A stretch of 64,000 nt of DNA from UBA4781 sp963556045 (GTDB lineage Bacteria; Chloroflexota; Anaerolineae; Anaerolineales; Anaerolineaceae), in assembly GCA_963556045.3 (NCBI GenBank), contig CAUVYA020000002.1:1364001-1428000 (forward strand), given 5' to 3'. Under the pieces are notes generated by a model. That model saw only the letters and a list, made by a program, of their open reading frames with translations, searched no databases and was not told the origin of the DNA. A program made the translations under genes and the position numbers. Shown piece by piece: positions 42,773-51,799 of this stretch (the first letter of the stretch is position 1; every line of letters begins with the position of its first letter).

Positions 42773-43777
42773 ATGGAATCATTCTATCCTTTTGAATTAG
42801 CCATTACCCACTTCCTGCAGATTCTTGGAACATGGCTGCTGCCGGTCATGCGCCTGTTCACTTTTTTGGGCAACGAAGAATTCTATATGCTGGTCATGCC
42901 CATTCTGTACTGGTGTGTGGACGCCGTGCTGGGTCTGCGGATCGGTATCATGCTGGTATTGAGCGGGACCTTAAACGGCATCATAAAACTGGTCTTTAAA
43001 AGCCCACGCCCCTACTGGATCGATAAGACCGTAACCGCTTATATCTCAGAAAGTTCCTTTGGTTTACCCTCAGGACATGCGATGAACGCCATGAGTGTGT
43101 GGGGGTTGTTCGCCACATCCATACGCAAAAAAGGTTTCAGGGTAGTTTTGATTGCTCTCGTTATCTTGATCGGTATCTCGCGCATTTATCTGGGAGTTCA
43201 TTTCACCTCAGACGTGCTGGTGGGCTGGCTTGTGGGTGCCCTTTTGTTGATCCTGTATGTCCATAATGAAAAACACATTCTGTCATGGATTAAAACTCTT
43301 CCCCTTGGGCGACTGGTACTGTTTCTGTTCCTGATCTCCATAATGCTGATCGGGTTCGGAATCCTGGGCAGGTCTTTTTTTCCATCCAGTTGGGCGATCC
43401 CTTCCGCCTGGCGAGAAACCGCCGCTTTAACCGATCCATCAGGAGAAATGAATCCCCTCTCTCTTGAAGGGACTGTCTCCAATGCTGCCATTTTCTTCGG
43501 TCTGACAAGTGGCGCAGCATATATCTTTTCAAACGGTAAATTCAATCATCGTGGAACATGGAAGCAGCATATTCTGAAATTCCTGATCGGTATTTGCGGT
43601 GTATTAATACTCTGGATGGGGCTGGGGCAAGTCTTTCCGCACAGCACAGATCTACCTGGTTTCACACTACGCTATTTACGGTATGCGCTAACAGGTTTGT
43701 GGATCGCTGCCGGAGCTCCGCTTGTTTTTATTAAATTAGGTTTATCCGAAAGAGGAAAACAAAAGCAGGGTGAGTAA
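42773..43777 (+). CDS. PAP2-family membrane phosphatase
   Basis: 334 residues, about seven to eight membrane helices. The three acid-phosphatase motifs are present: 'KLVFKSPRP' near residue 77, 'LPSGHAMNA' near 100 (with catalytic His) and 'SRIYLGVHFTSDV' near 142. It removes phosphate from a lipid such as phosphatidate or undecaprenyl pyrophosphate. The C-terminal third is an extra membrane region. GGAGG lies 6 bases before the ATG. Single gene. Confidence 0.92.
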   Translation: MESFYPFELAITHFLQILGTWLLPVMRLFTFLGNEEFYMLVMPILYWCVDAVLGLRIGIMLVLSGTLNGIIKLVFKSPRPYWIDKTVTAYISESSFGLPSGHAMNAMSVWGLFATSIRKKGFRVVLIALVILIGISRIYLGVHFTSDVLVGWLVGALLLILYVHNEKHILSWIKTLPLGRLVLFLFLISIMLIGFGILGRSFFPSSWAIPSAWRETAALTDPSGEMNPLSLEGTVSNAAIFFGLTSGAAYIFSNGKFNHRGTWKQHILKFLIGICGVLILWMGLGQVFPHSTDLPGFTLRYLRYALTGLWIAAGAPLVFIKLGLSERGKQKQGE

Positions 43778-43789
43778 TTCACCCTGCTT
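43763..43789 (+). terminator. Hairpin at the end of the PAP2 gene
   Basis: AAGCAGGGTGA and TCACCCTGCTT form an 11-bp perfect stem that contains the stop codon region. The T-tract is poor. A second stem (AAGAACGA...TCGTTCTT) follows within the gap and into the convergent gene's end. Confidence 0.6.
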
Positions 43790-43814
43790 ATAAGAACGAA
43801 CTTCCCTTTCGGGA

Positions 43815-44120
43815 TCAATCGTTCTTGATTTCTTCGATCCTGGCTTGTTTTCCTCTAATCTTTGCTTTGATGCCTTCGATCTTGATCACCAATTCTTCAA
43901 TCTCAGGATCAAGCGTATTCCCTTTAGCGACCAACGCTACTGCTTTATCGCCGATAGTCAGCTTGATCGCGCTAATTTCCGACTCTAATTGATCGATCGC
44001 CTGCTGAATCTCATAGGTCTCGACCACATCAGAAGCTTTTTCTCCTACTTCCTTCAGACCTTTCCCCGCTTCCTCTACTCCTTTTTTTATTCCCTTCGAA
44101 ATATCGTCCATTAACGGCAT
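43815..44120 (-). CDS. Small coiled-coil protein, unknown function
   Basis: 101 residues from the ATG at 44120 (GGAGG 5 bases before); the longer frame to 44156 lacks a ribosome site. The N-terminus is glycine/lysine-rich and amphipathic (KGIKKGVEEAGKGLKEVGEKASDV). The rest is a long predicted coiled coil (EIQQAIDQLESEISAIKLTIGDKAV... EELVIKIEGIKAKIRGKQARIEEI). No cysteines or signal peptide. I do not recognise the family. Confidence 0.65.
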   Translation of the reverse strand: MPLMDDISKGIKKGVEEAGKGLKEVGEKASDVVETYEIQQAIDQLESEISAIKLTIGDKAVALVAKGNTLDPEIEELVIKIEGIKAKIRGKQARIEEIKND

Positions 44121-44260
44121 TCTATCCTCCAAATTTTGCTTTTTTAGAGAGTACAATTACCTGCGCTAAAAGTCAATAAGAGAATCATTAATATACTTTC
44201 TTGACTATGCTGTAGAATTTAATAACATATATATATCCATCTACACTCAGGAGAATATTC

Positions 44261-45178
44261 ATGAAAATTGTCGTTTTCGGCAGCATTAATATGGATCTAA
44301 CCGCATACTCCCAGACACTACCAAAACCGGGCGAAACTATACGAGGCGACTCTTACATTACCGTTCCCGGAGGCAAGGGCAACAACCAGGCAGTTGCTGC
44401 TGCCAGACTGGGGGCAGATGTGCAGTTCATCGGAAGAGTGGGTGACGATCTCTTTGGGCAGCAAGTGCTCAAGACCGTAGCTGCTGAAAATGTGGATGTG
44501 ACACAGGTCGCCGTGGATCCGGATAAAGGCACCGGGCTGGCGGTTATTAGTGTTGATGCGAATGCAGAAAATGTCATCACGATCATCTCAGGTGCCAATT
44601 GGACTCTGGGAGGAGAAGATGTCGCCAGAGCTGAAAAATGCCTAGAGAATGCCGATGTACTCATGCTCCAGATCGAAGTTCCGCTGGAAGCCAGTTTAAG
44701 GATCGCAGAAAGCGCCAAACAAAAGAATGTGAAGGTGATCCTCGATCCCGCACCTGCCATCCCTCTCCCCGAAAAAGCCTATCAAGTCATCGATTTCATC
44801 ACACCCAACGAAACGGAAACGGAGATCCTGGTGGGTGTGCTGCCTCATGATGAGGAAGAAGCCAGACAGGCAGCCGCTATTTTCCATCAACGCGGAGTGC
44901 AAAACGTGATCATCAAGATGGGTGCCAGAGGGGTGTATTACGATGCTGCCGATCAAAAGGGTTTTGTTCAGCCATTTAAAGTAAAGTCAATTGACAGCGT
45001 CGCCGCCGGGGATGCCTTTAATGCTGGTTTGGCAGTCGCGATCTCCGCAGGGAAAACCATTGAAGAAGCAGTCAAATGGGGAGCCGCTGCCGGCGCTATC
45101 GCCACCACCCGTAAAGGGGCTTTACCAGCCATGCCGTTTCGCTCTGAAGTCGAGACACTGCTGTACGAGCAGGGATAA
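44261..45178 (+). CDS. rbsK: Ribokinase (PfkB family)
   Basis: 305 residues. 'VVFGSINMDLTAY' and 'VPGGKGNNQAVAAARLGADV' near residue 36 (GGKG motif with Asn for the usual Ala) identify ribokinase. 'SVAAGDAFNAGLAVAI' near 245 is the PfkB catalytic signature with the base Asp, and 'ITPNETE' is the adenine side. It phosphorylates ribose to ribose-5-phosphate. It is alone; no ribose transporter adjoins. AGGAG lies ~8 bases before the ATG. Confidence 0.92.
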   Translation: MKIVVFGSINMDLTAYSQTLPKPGETIRGDSYITVPGGKGNNQAVAAARLGADVQFIGRVGDDLFGQQVLKTVAAENVDVTQVAVDPDKGTGLAVISVDANAENVITIISGANWTLGGEDVARAEKCLENADVLMLQIEVPLEASLRIAESAKQKNVKVILDPAPAIPLPEKAYQVIDFITPNETETEILVGVLPHDEEEARQAAAIFHQRGVQNVIIKMGARGVYYDAADQKGFVQPFKVKSIDSVAAGDAFNAGLAVAISAGKTIEEAVKWGAAAGAIATTRKGALPAMPFRSEVETLLYEQG

Positions 45179-45200
45179 TACTGGAAAACGTTCTCTACAA

Positions 45201-46157
45201 TTAATCGCTTGCCTTCAAAACGCTGTTGTTTCGTCTTTTTTTATCGAGCCGCAGCAGGATCACACCCGCAATGACCAGAATACTGCCTATCCACTGGATA
45301 CCGGCGAACTGCTCATGAAATATCAGATACGCGAAAATTGTCGTAAATACCGGCTCGGAAGTAGCAATCAAATTCACCACGCTGGCTGGTAAATACTGCA
45401 AACTGACGTTATACAGACCAAAACCCATCACCGTAGGTACGGCTGCCAGTAGAAATAATACCAGCCAGCCCTTCAGGGAAGAACCCAGCCAGATCAGATC
45501 GCGTGGAATATCGGCTTTCCCGATGAGAGAGAATCCCGGGAAGAGATTCAGCAGCAGCAAGATCAGAGCAGCAAAGCCAAAAGTGTACAGCAATGTCGTC
45601 CAGGGGTTCAATCCCTTTTGACCGGCGGTTCGCCCCATCAGACTATAGGCAGCATATGCCAGCCCGGCAAGCACGCCGCTGAGAATTCCGAACAGATTTG
45701 ACTGCCAGGCGGCTGCCTCATACGCCCCGGCTACCAGCACACAGCCCAGCAGGGAGCATACGATCGCAAGCATCTTGATCCAGCCAAGGGTTTCATCCAG
45801 CAGCCATTTCCCCAGGATCGCCGTGAAAGCCGCGGAGCAATAGCATAAAACGGTAGCAACGGCAGCACCATTAAGCGCGACGGAAATCGTCCAGAAAGAA
45901 TTAAAAACCGCCAGCAGCAGCCCGTAACTCATTAGAAAACGAAGATGTGTGCGGTCAATATGCAGCAAATGCGGCGCTTTGATCGCCAAAACCGGGAGAA
46001 GGGAGAGCACAACGAATAGATCTCTCCAGAAAGCCAGCACCAACGCCGGCATATTGTAATTCACGGTTAAATAGCGAATAAAAATAGCAGTTGTTGAGAG
46101 AAAAAGTGCGCTGGCGACAGCTATCCAATACGCCTTGTTTGCATTGATATTTGCCAT
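45201..46157 (-). CDS. EamA/DMT-family transporter
   Basis: 318 residues with ten membrane helices in two EamA repeats ('ATVLCYCSAAFTAILGKWLLDETLGWIKMLAIVCSLLGCVLV' and 'LPASVVNLIATSEPVFTTIFAYLIFHEQFAGIQWIGSILVIAGVILL'). Substrate unknown. It is convergent with rbsK, 22 bases apart. Confidence 0.92.
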   Translation of the reverse strand: MANINANKAYWIAVASALFLSTTAIFIRYLTVNYNMPALVLAFWRDLFVVLSLLPVLAIKAPHLLHIDRTHLRFLMSYGLLLAVFNSFWTISVALNGAAVATVLCYCSAAFTAILGKWLLDETLGWIKMLAIVCSLLGCVLVAGAYEAAAWQSNLFGILSGVLAGLAYAAYSLMGRTAGQKGLNPWTTLLYTFGFAALILLLLNLFPGFSLIGKADIPRDLIWLGSSLKGWLVLFLLAAVPTVMGFGLYNVSLQYLPASVVNLIATSEPVFTTIFAYLIFHEQFAGIQWIGSILVIAGVILLRLDKKRRNNSVLKASD

Positions 46158-46256
46158 AGAAATAATTCCGATCTGGTTTTCAAACTAAATCGTGATTATA
46201 ACCTTTCATCATGAAAATATGTCTTCTTAACTGGCAAATTTTTTGGATGCACTCAA

Positions 46257-46607
46257 TTATGAGGGGGTCTCATGTTTTTGAACGAGAATCAAAACCACGA
46301 TCAGCACATCCAGCACCAGAGTTAAAACATCGTACAGCCCAAATTGGTCGGTAAAGGTTAATATGATATTCGCCATCAACCATACCACAGCCATCCTTCG
46401 AGAACGTGGCTTCCGGTAATAAAACGCAAGTACTCCAAAGATCAAACCATTTCCGATCATCAACAGCCCGAGGTATTGCTGAAAACAGGCTTCATCAACC
46501 GCTACCTGTTGATGAAGCATCATTCCCCCCAATACGATCCACACGATCATATCGAGCAGTAATAGCCCTTGAATAGAGCGTGTCATGCGGTTTTCTTTCT
46601 TGTTCAC
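46257..46607 (-). CDS. Small four-helix membrane protein, GTG start
   Basis: 116 residues from a GTG at 46607, chosen because TAGGAGG lies 7 bases before it; the ATG at 46667 would begin inside the operator palindrome and the ATG at 46586 lacks a ribosome site. About four membrane helices: 'LLLLDMIVWIVLGGMML', 'LGLLMIGNGLIFGVLAFYY', 'MAVVWLMANIILTFTD', 'VLTLVLDVLIVVLILV'. No known family recognised. A TGTCGC..GCGACA palindrome overlaps its promoter, so expression is probably repressed under some condition. Confidence 0.65.
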   Translation of the reverse strand: MNKKENRMTRSIQGLLLLDMIVWIVLGGMMLHQQVAVDEACFQQYLGLLMIGNGLIFGVLAFYYRKPRSRRMAVVWLMANIILTFTDQFGLYDVLTLVLDVLIVVLILVQKHETPS

Positions 46608-46639
46608 AGCGTTTCCTCCTAATTGCGCGACGCTCTTTA

Positions 46640-46665
46640 TGTCGCGCTGCGACATATTATATATC
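46640..46665 (-). promoter_or_regulatory. -10 box and TGTCGC-AGC-GCGACA operator
   Basis: A perfect 6+6 palindrome (46640-46654; 7+7 if extended by one base each side) lies directly downstream of TATAAT on the minus strand (about 46656-46661). A regulator bound there would block transcription of the small membrane protein. The cognate regulator is not in the neighbourhood. Confidence 0.55.
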
Positions 46666-46723
46666 ATAATTTCTGGCTGAAAAAGGGATGGGGTTGTTAT
46701 TGTAATTTCAGAATGTTAAATAA

Positions 46724-46761
46724 AAGAAGGGTAAGTTCCAGCTACGGTTCTTACCCTTCTT
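46724..46761 (-). terminator. Terminator after degV
   Basis: A 12-bp stem (46724-46735 with 46750-46761) with 14-base loop, T-rich on the minus-strand side, 22 bases after the degV stop. Confidence 0.8.
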
Positions 46762-46782
46762 CTTAATATACAGAGATATTAA

Positions 46783-47643
46783 TCAAACACCTTCAAATAC
46801 CGCAGCGGGGGCATAACAAATGCCGACCAGACTATCCCCGGTATGCGCGCCGAGTACCAGAGAAAGCTGGCTGATGGGATACCAGACAGCATCAATAACA
46901 GTATCAACCTGTTCTTTCAGAATCTGCGCAGCATCTGGATTTGCCGCATGAATGACCTGTGCTACGATCTTTTCATTTGGTGAGGTTGTTTTCTTAATTA
47001 GGTTGACCAAACCCTGGATAGCATGATTAAAAGAACGAGATTGACCCAGCTGGGTATAATTGCCTTTTATGTTATCCACACCAATGATCGGTTTGATATT
47101 AAGGAGAGATGCTACCAGACCCTTCATGTGGCTGATACGCCCTCCATTGATCAAATACTTCAAATCTTTGAGTGTATAGATGGTGCGGGTCGCATCCGAC
47201 ATTTTCTTAAGATATGGAACAATTTGTTCTTTCGTCCAACCGGCGGCAGCTGCTTTTGCAGCAGCGATGACCTGCCACCCCGCCCCAACAGATAATGTTT
47301 TTGTATCCACAACAGTAATATTCGCTTCAGGCACCATCTCAGCCGCAGCCCTGGCAGAATTTACCGTGCCGCTTAGACCGGAAGAGATGTGAATAGAAAG
47401 AATGTCTTTATCTTCTTTTGCCAGCTCACGATATAGTTCTGCGAACTCTCCGGCAGAAGGCTGGGATGTGGTAGGCATAACAGGACTGTTATCCAGCGTT
47501 TTATAAAATTCGTCTAATTCAATCCCCTGTCCATCCAGGTAGGTTTTTTCACCCAGGTTGACCTTGAGTGAGATTTCATGGATCTCATATCCTTCTGAGT
47601 TCACGCACTTTGCATCCGTTCCAGAATCGGTCACTATTTTCAT
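46783..47643 (-). CDS. DegV-family fatty-acid-binding protein
   Basis: 286 residues from the ATG at 47643 (MKIVTDSGTD), the normal DegV start; the frame extends back to 47691 without homology. Typical motifs are 'KIVTDSGTD', 'PTTSQPSAGEFAELYREL' near 68, 'SIHISSGLSGTVNSARAAAEM' near 90 and 'LKYLINGGRISHMKGLVASLLNIKPII' near 165. DegV (FakB) proteins bind fatty acids and, in bacteria with FakA, present them for phosphorylation. fakA is not in the window. Confidence 0.92.
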   Translation of the reverse strand: MKIVTDSGTDAKCVNSEGYEIHEISLKVNLGEKTYLDGQGIELDEFYKTLDNSPVMPTTSQPSAGEFAELYRELAKEDKDILSIHISSGLSGTVNSARAAAEMVPEANITVVDTKTLSVGAGWQVIAAAKAAAAGWTKEQIVPYLKKMSDATRTIYTLKDLKYLINGGRISHMKGLVASLLNIKPIIGVDNIKGNYTQLGQSRSFNHAIQGLVNLIKKTTSPNEKIVAQVIHAANPDAAQILKEQVDTVIDAVWYPISQLSLVLGAHTGDSLVGICYAPAAVFEGV

Positions 47644-47946
47644 TTTTTTATCCAGTATGTATATATTTTTTTGTTTACAAACACCCATCAATTGTACAAC
47701 CCGCTATAAAATAATTTGATTCCATGCAATAACAATCTCTCCCTCACTTTGGTAATCAGCTGCTATGACCAGGGTCACAACCAGAAAAAACGGATTTGCC
47801 TAAATGAACAAAGCTAATTCCAGATTCTACTAGTTGCGCGCCAACAAAAGTGATTATCAGCAAAATATTAGATCATGTGCGATAGTTTTGTTTCACCATG
47901 CAAATCACTATAATGGAATCATAGAAAGATTTAGAAAGGAAATAAA
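47644..47946. other. Divergent region upstream of heliorhodopsin
   Basis: About 300 bases without a gene. A TATAAT at 47909-47914 with a poor -35 (TTTTGT, 47886-47891; 17-base spacer) is placed to drive the heliorhodopsin gene, whose AAAGGA site is at 47935-47940. No palindrome stands out. Confidence 0.45.
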
Positions 47947-48729
47947 ATGAACAAGATAAATCAAGACGAGAAAGTGTATGGAGGGCTAAGGCGATTTAAT
48001 CTCATTATGGGCTTTTTACATCTGGTACAGGGCATTTTCATGTGGGTGGTCAGTAACGATACAACCTATCCCATTTTTACAAATTTCTTGAAATTCGACC
48101 GAACCACGTTCAAACTCACTCCAGATCCACAGTTGTTCTATGATGTGCCTTTTGGACCAGCAGTAGCAATTTTTCTGCTTATCTCCGCTGTTGCCCATTT
48201 TTACCTCGCCACCATTGGATATAAAAGGTATGTAAACAATCTCAAGAAAGGGATGAATCCGGTACGCTTTTACGAATATGCACTCAGTTCATCTTTGATG
48301 ATCGTATTGATAGGAATGCTGGTCGGCATTTGGGATCTGGGTGCGATCATTCTGATGTTCGGGTTGAATGCCATGATGAACTTTTTCGGTATTATGATGG
48401 AGCTCCACAACCAGACCACGCAGAAAACCAATTGGCATGCTTTCATTTACGGAAGTGTGGCAGGTATCATCCCCTGGATCGTGATCGCAGTGTATTTCTT
48501 AAGCGCAATCAATTCTTCCGATGCCAAACCACCTGCGTTCGTGTACGCCATCATCCCAACCATCTTCGTTTTCTTCAACAGTTTTGCCGTCAATATGATC
48601 TTACAATACAAAAAAGTAGGACGCTGGAAAGATTATCTGTATGGAGAAAGGGTGTATATCATCTTGAGCCTGGTAGCCAAGACTGCCCTTGCCTGGCAGA
48701 TCTTCGCCGGAACGCTGGCTCCCATCTAG
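47947..48729 (+). CDS. Heliorhodopsin
   Basis: 260 residues, seven membrane helices. The last helix contains 'YIILSLVAKTALAWQIFAGTL' split around Lys245, the retinal Schiff-base lysine. It closely matches heliorhodopsin 48C12 as I remember it (SLVAKSALAWQIFSGTL). The counter-ion Glu110 lies in 'FYEYALSSSLMIVLIG'. His25 and His84 correspond to the cytoplasmic-side histidines of the family, and 'PAFVYAIIPTIFVFFNSFAVNMILQYK' is also characteristic. Heliorhodopsins sit inverted in the membrane and act as light sensors or regulators rather than pumps. It is monocistronic, with a strong terminator. No retinal synthesis gene (blh/crtY) is in the window. Confidence 0.95.
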   Translation: MNKINQDEKVYGGLRRFNLIMGFLHLVQGIFMWVVSNDTTYPIFTNFLKFDRTTFKLTPDPQLFYDVPFGPAVAIFLLISAVAHFYLATIGYKRYVNNLKKGMNPVRFYEYALSSSLMIVLIGMLVGIWDLGAIILMFGLNAMMNFFGIMMELHNQTTQKTNWHAFIYGSVAGIIPWIVIAVYFLSAINSSDAKPPAFVYAIIPTIFVFFNSFAVNMILQYKKVGRWKDYLYGERVYIILSLVAKTALAWQIFAGTLAPI

Positions 48730-48734
48730 TAATG

Positions 48735-48768
48735 AAAAAAGAGAGTGGAAAACCACTCTCTTTTTTTT
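48735..48768. terminator. Bidirectional terminator between heliorhodopsin and typA
   Basis: A 14-bp stem (48735-48748 with 48753-48766), AAAA loop, A-run on one side and T-run on the other. It overlaps the end of typA (stop at 48767). Confidence 0.9.
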
Positions 48769-50629
48769 ATTCTTCTTCCTCAAGTGCCTTCCTGGCATTT
48801 TTGACTAATTTTCCGCGTTCTTCGGTATCCAGAATACGCTTGCGGATACGATACGCCTGAGGAGTAACCTCCAGAAGGTCATCGTCAGATAAATACTCGA
48901 TGGCTTCATCCAAACTCATCTCACGTGGAGGCGTGAGGCGGATCTCTATATCCTTATTGGAGGAACGCATATTGGTAAGGTGTTTTTGCTTACACACATT
49001 GATAGTCAGATCACCGGGTCTGGTATATTCACCTATCACCATGCCTTCATACACATCCACCCCTGCTCCGTAAAACAAAGATCCTCGTTCTTCAGCATTT
49101 TTCAGACCATAGGTACTTGTAACTCCGGTCTCCCACGCCACCAGCGAACCGGTATAGCGTGTTGCCAGTGCACCAGAAGCTGCCTCGTACCCATGAAAGA
49201 GGGTGTTCATCACGCCCAGCCCACGTGTTGCAGTCAGAAATTGATATCGAAATCCTAACAAACCACGCGTGGGAATAATGTAGACAATTCGTACACTTCC
49301 ATCCACGTTTTCACGCATATCATTCATAATGCCGTGGCGTTTACCGAGCATTTCCACCACAGCGCCCACTGTATCCGCGCTGGTCTCGATGTAGACCTCT
49401 TCATACGGTTCTAATAGATTTCCATTTTTATCTTTATGAAAAATAACTTCCGGGCGAGATACCTGAAATTCATATCCCTCTCGGCGCATAGTTTCTATAA
49501 GGATAGCCAGATGCAGTTCTCCTCTACCGGAAACCAGGAATGAATCCATACTATCGGTTTCCTCTACACGAAGGGCAACATTGGTGCGCAGTTCCGTGAA
49601 CAAGCGGTCGCGCAGCTTTCGGGATGTACCCCACTTCCCTTCCCTACCCGCAAAGGGCGAGGTGTTTACACCGAAGGTCATGCGTACTGTTGGTTCTTCC
49701 ACACGAATGGGAGGTAATGGATCGGGATGTTCCGGATCGGTTAGTGTTTCTCCAATGGCAATGCCCTCGAGACCGGCTAACGCAATGATCTCCCCGGCGC
49801 TCGCTTCCTCCACCTCTATACGCTCCAACCCCTTATGGACGTAAAGGTACTGTGCATTCTCGCTGATCTCTTCTCCATCAAGTGCAATGCGAGTAAGTGT
49901 TTGACCTACAAAGATCTTTCCGGCATAGATGCGTCCCATGGCGGTCACGCCTCTGTATTCATCATAGCCCAAATTAGTAACCAGCATACGGAATGGAGCC
50001 TGTGCATCTACCTGTGGAGCAGGGATATAGCGCAAGATGGTATTGAATAAAGGCTGCAGGTCAGGTCCGAGCTGCGGGGTCAACCCTGCACGCGCTGAGG
50101 TAGCGCTGGCATAAATGACAGGGAAATCAGCCTGTTCATCAGAAGCACCCAGGTCGATAAAAAGGTCAAAGGTCTGGTTGAGAGCACGTTCCGGTTCCGC
50201 GTCTTTGCGATCCACTTTGTTAATAACAACGATGGCTTTGTGCCCCATCTCGAGTGCTTTTTTCAACACAAAACGGGTTTGCGGCATGGGTCCTTCGGCA
50301 GCATCCACCAGCAGCAGAACACCATCCACCATGTTCATAACACGTTCCACTTCCCCGCCGAAATCTGCATGCCCGGGGGTATCCACAATATTGATCTTCA
50401 CCTGCTGTTTGGTCTGTGCATCGAAAATGGATACAGCAGTATTTTTTGCAAGGATGGTAATACCGCGTTCACGTTCCAGATCATTGGAATCCATCACACG
50501 TTCGGCAACCTGCTGGTTTTCGCGAAAAGTGTTAGCCTGCCGCAAAAGACCATCCACCAGGGTAGTTTTTCCATGGTCAACGTGTGCAATAATGGCAATA
50601 TTTCTAATATCGGTTCTTTCCGTTATCAT
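48767..50629 (-). CDS. typA: Ribosome-associated GTPase TypA/BipA
   Basis: 620 residues, full length. G1 'AHVDHGKTTLVDGLL' at residue ~14, 'RERGITILAKNTA' (switch), G3 'DTPGHADFGGEVER' near 80 and G4 'NKVDRKDAEP' near 134. The C-terminal TypA-specific part includes 'GRGELHLAILIETMRREGYEFQVSRPEVI' and 'GYEAASG'. It helps ribosome assembly and translation under stress. A terminator-like hairpin lies 20 bases before its start. Confidence 0.96.
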   Translation of the reverse strand: MITERTDIRNIAIIAHVDHGKTTLVDGLLRQANTFRENQQVAERVMDSNDLERERGITILAKNTAVSIFDAQTKQQVKINIVDTPGHADFGGEVERVMNMVDGVLLLVDAAEGPMPQTRFVLKKALEMGHKAIVVINKVDRKDAEPERALNQTFDLFIDLGASDEQADFPVIYASATSARAGLTPQLGPDLQPLFNTILRYIPAPQVDAQAPFRMLVTNLGYDEYRGVTAMGRIYAGKIFVGQTLTRIALDGEEISENAQYLYVHKGLERIEVEEASAGEIIALAGLEGIAIGETLTDPEHPDPLPPIRVEEPTVRMTFGVNTSPFAGREGKWGTSRKLRDRLFTELRTNVALRVEETDSMDSFLVSGRGELHLAILIETMRREGYEFQVSRPEVIFHKDKNGNLLEPYEEVYIETSADTVGAVVEMLGKRHGIMNDMRENVDGSVRIVYIIPTRGLLGFRYQFLTATRGLGVMNTLFHGYEAASGALATRYTGSLVAWETGVTSTYGLKNAEERGSLFYGAGVDVYEGMVIGEYTRPGDLTINVCKQKHLTNMRSSNKDIEIRLTPPREMSLDEAIEYLSDDDLLEVTPQAYRIRKRILDTEERGKLVKNARKALEEEE

Positions 50630-50649
50630 ACATTCCTTCTTCTTCCATT

Positions 50650-50681
50650 AAAAAACCCGGCTTTTTCTGCCGAGGTTTTTT
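50650..50681 (-). terminator. Terminator-like hairpin in front of typA
   Basis: On the minus strand AAAAAACC-t-CGGC, 7-base loop, GCCGGGTTTTTT: about 12 bp with one bulge and a T-run. It lies 82 bases after the kinase stop and only 20 bases before typA. It ends the sugar-locus transcript, but if typA's promoter is upstream of it (50690-50760) it would also act as an attenuator of typA. Confidence 0.75.
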
Positions 50682-50763
50682 CATAGAGAGCGGAGTTTAT
50701 CTTATCAGATTGCCGGTGGTTTGAGAAGGGGGAGTAATTAGCTGTTTTCTACGATGTGTGGTT

Positions 50764-51747
50764 TTATAACGATGTTCCTGCCTTGTCTTTTAGGGCTTTC
50801 ATTTTTGTGAGATCCAGATGAACATCCAGTAGATCCAGAGCAAGAAGGCATGATCCTACCACAGGCGGCAGCTCAGCCATCTCCACCGTACAGCGTGGAA
50901 TTCGTTCTTGAACCGCACTGCGCATCCGCTCGATAATAAAGTCTCCTGCCTGGAAAACACCCCCGGTCAAAGAAAGTTCACATTGATCCTGTAAGTTCAA
51001 TTTTTGGGCGACAATGGATACACACTGCGCCATATTTTGAATTCCGGTTTCAACGATTTCCAGGCTCACTGCATCCCCATCTTTCGCTGCATTGATCAAG
51101 AGCGGGCTTAAGGACGCGATCTCTGATCTTGACATATTCTCTGCATAAACACGATGCATGATAGCATCAATATCTTTCAGGTTCAAATAATCCAAAACGA
51201 TCGGTAATAAGGTTGTTGAAGATAAATGTCCATCAGATGCTCTTGTGGCTGCTTTCATCGCTTCTATTCCGAACCAGTATCCGCTGCCCTCATCTGCAAG
51301 CAGTGGTCCCCATCCTCCTGAACGCCAGCTCTGACCTGCTGCGTTCCTACCATAACAAGATGAACCGGTACCGGCAATTTGAACGATGCCGGGGCGCCCC
51401 GAAAGCCCTCCTGCCAGAGCGATACGAATATCGTGATCCGCTTCGATGTATTTTTCAGGTGCAAGCTGCAGATCTGAAGCCATTTTTCTGACGATGGCTC
51501 GATCGGCTGCTGATGAGACACCCCCTATCCCCAGAAATACGGCATCGAAATGGTCAGTGTTTATGCCCGCTTTCCCCCTGGCACAATCAACCACCTGTCT
51601 GATATTTTCACGCGCGGCATCAATGCCGATATCATCATAATTCGAGGTATTGCCCACGCAGATGCCAAGGATATCTCCCCTGTCATCCATGATCGCAGCC
51701 CGAGTTCTAGTACCACCTCCATCAATTCCCAAAACGGTTTTATTCAT
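50764..51747 (-). CDS. BadF/BadG-type (N-acetylglucosamine kinase-like) sugar kinase
   Basis: 327 residues of the ASKHA fold. 'GIDGGGTRTRAAIMD' at the N-terminus is the phosphate-1 motif. 'GIVQIAGTGSSCYGRNAAG' near residue 118 and 'GGWGPLLADEGSGYWFG' near 143 (with catalytic/sugar-binding Asp-Glu) are the signature of N-acetylglucosamine kinase-like proteins in the BadF family. 'LSLTGGVFQAG' near 262 is the adenosine motif. Last gene of the GntR-controlled sugar locus, so it phosphorylates the sugar released from the imported oligomer. Confidence 0.88.
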   Translation of the reverse strand: MNKTVLGIDGGGTRTRAAIMDDRGDILGICVGNTSNYDDIGIDAARENIRQVVDCARGKAGINTDHFDAVFLGIGGVSSAADRAIVRKMASDLQLAPEKYIEADHDIRIALAGGLSGRPGIVQIAGTGSSCYGRNAAGQSWRSGGWGPLLADEGSGYWFGIEAMKAATRASDGHLSSTTLLPIVLDYLNLKDIDAIMHRVYAENMSRSEIASLSPLLINAAKDGDAVSLEIVETGIQNMAQCVSIVAQKLNLQDQCELSLTGGVFQAGDFIIERMRSAVQERIPRCTVEMAELPPVVGSCLLALDLLDVHLDLTKMKALKDKAGTSL

Positions 51748-51799
51748 AATTATAATTACCTCAACTATTTACCTGCAAACACAATCTACTTAAACGTAT

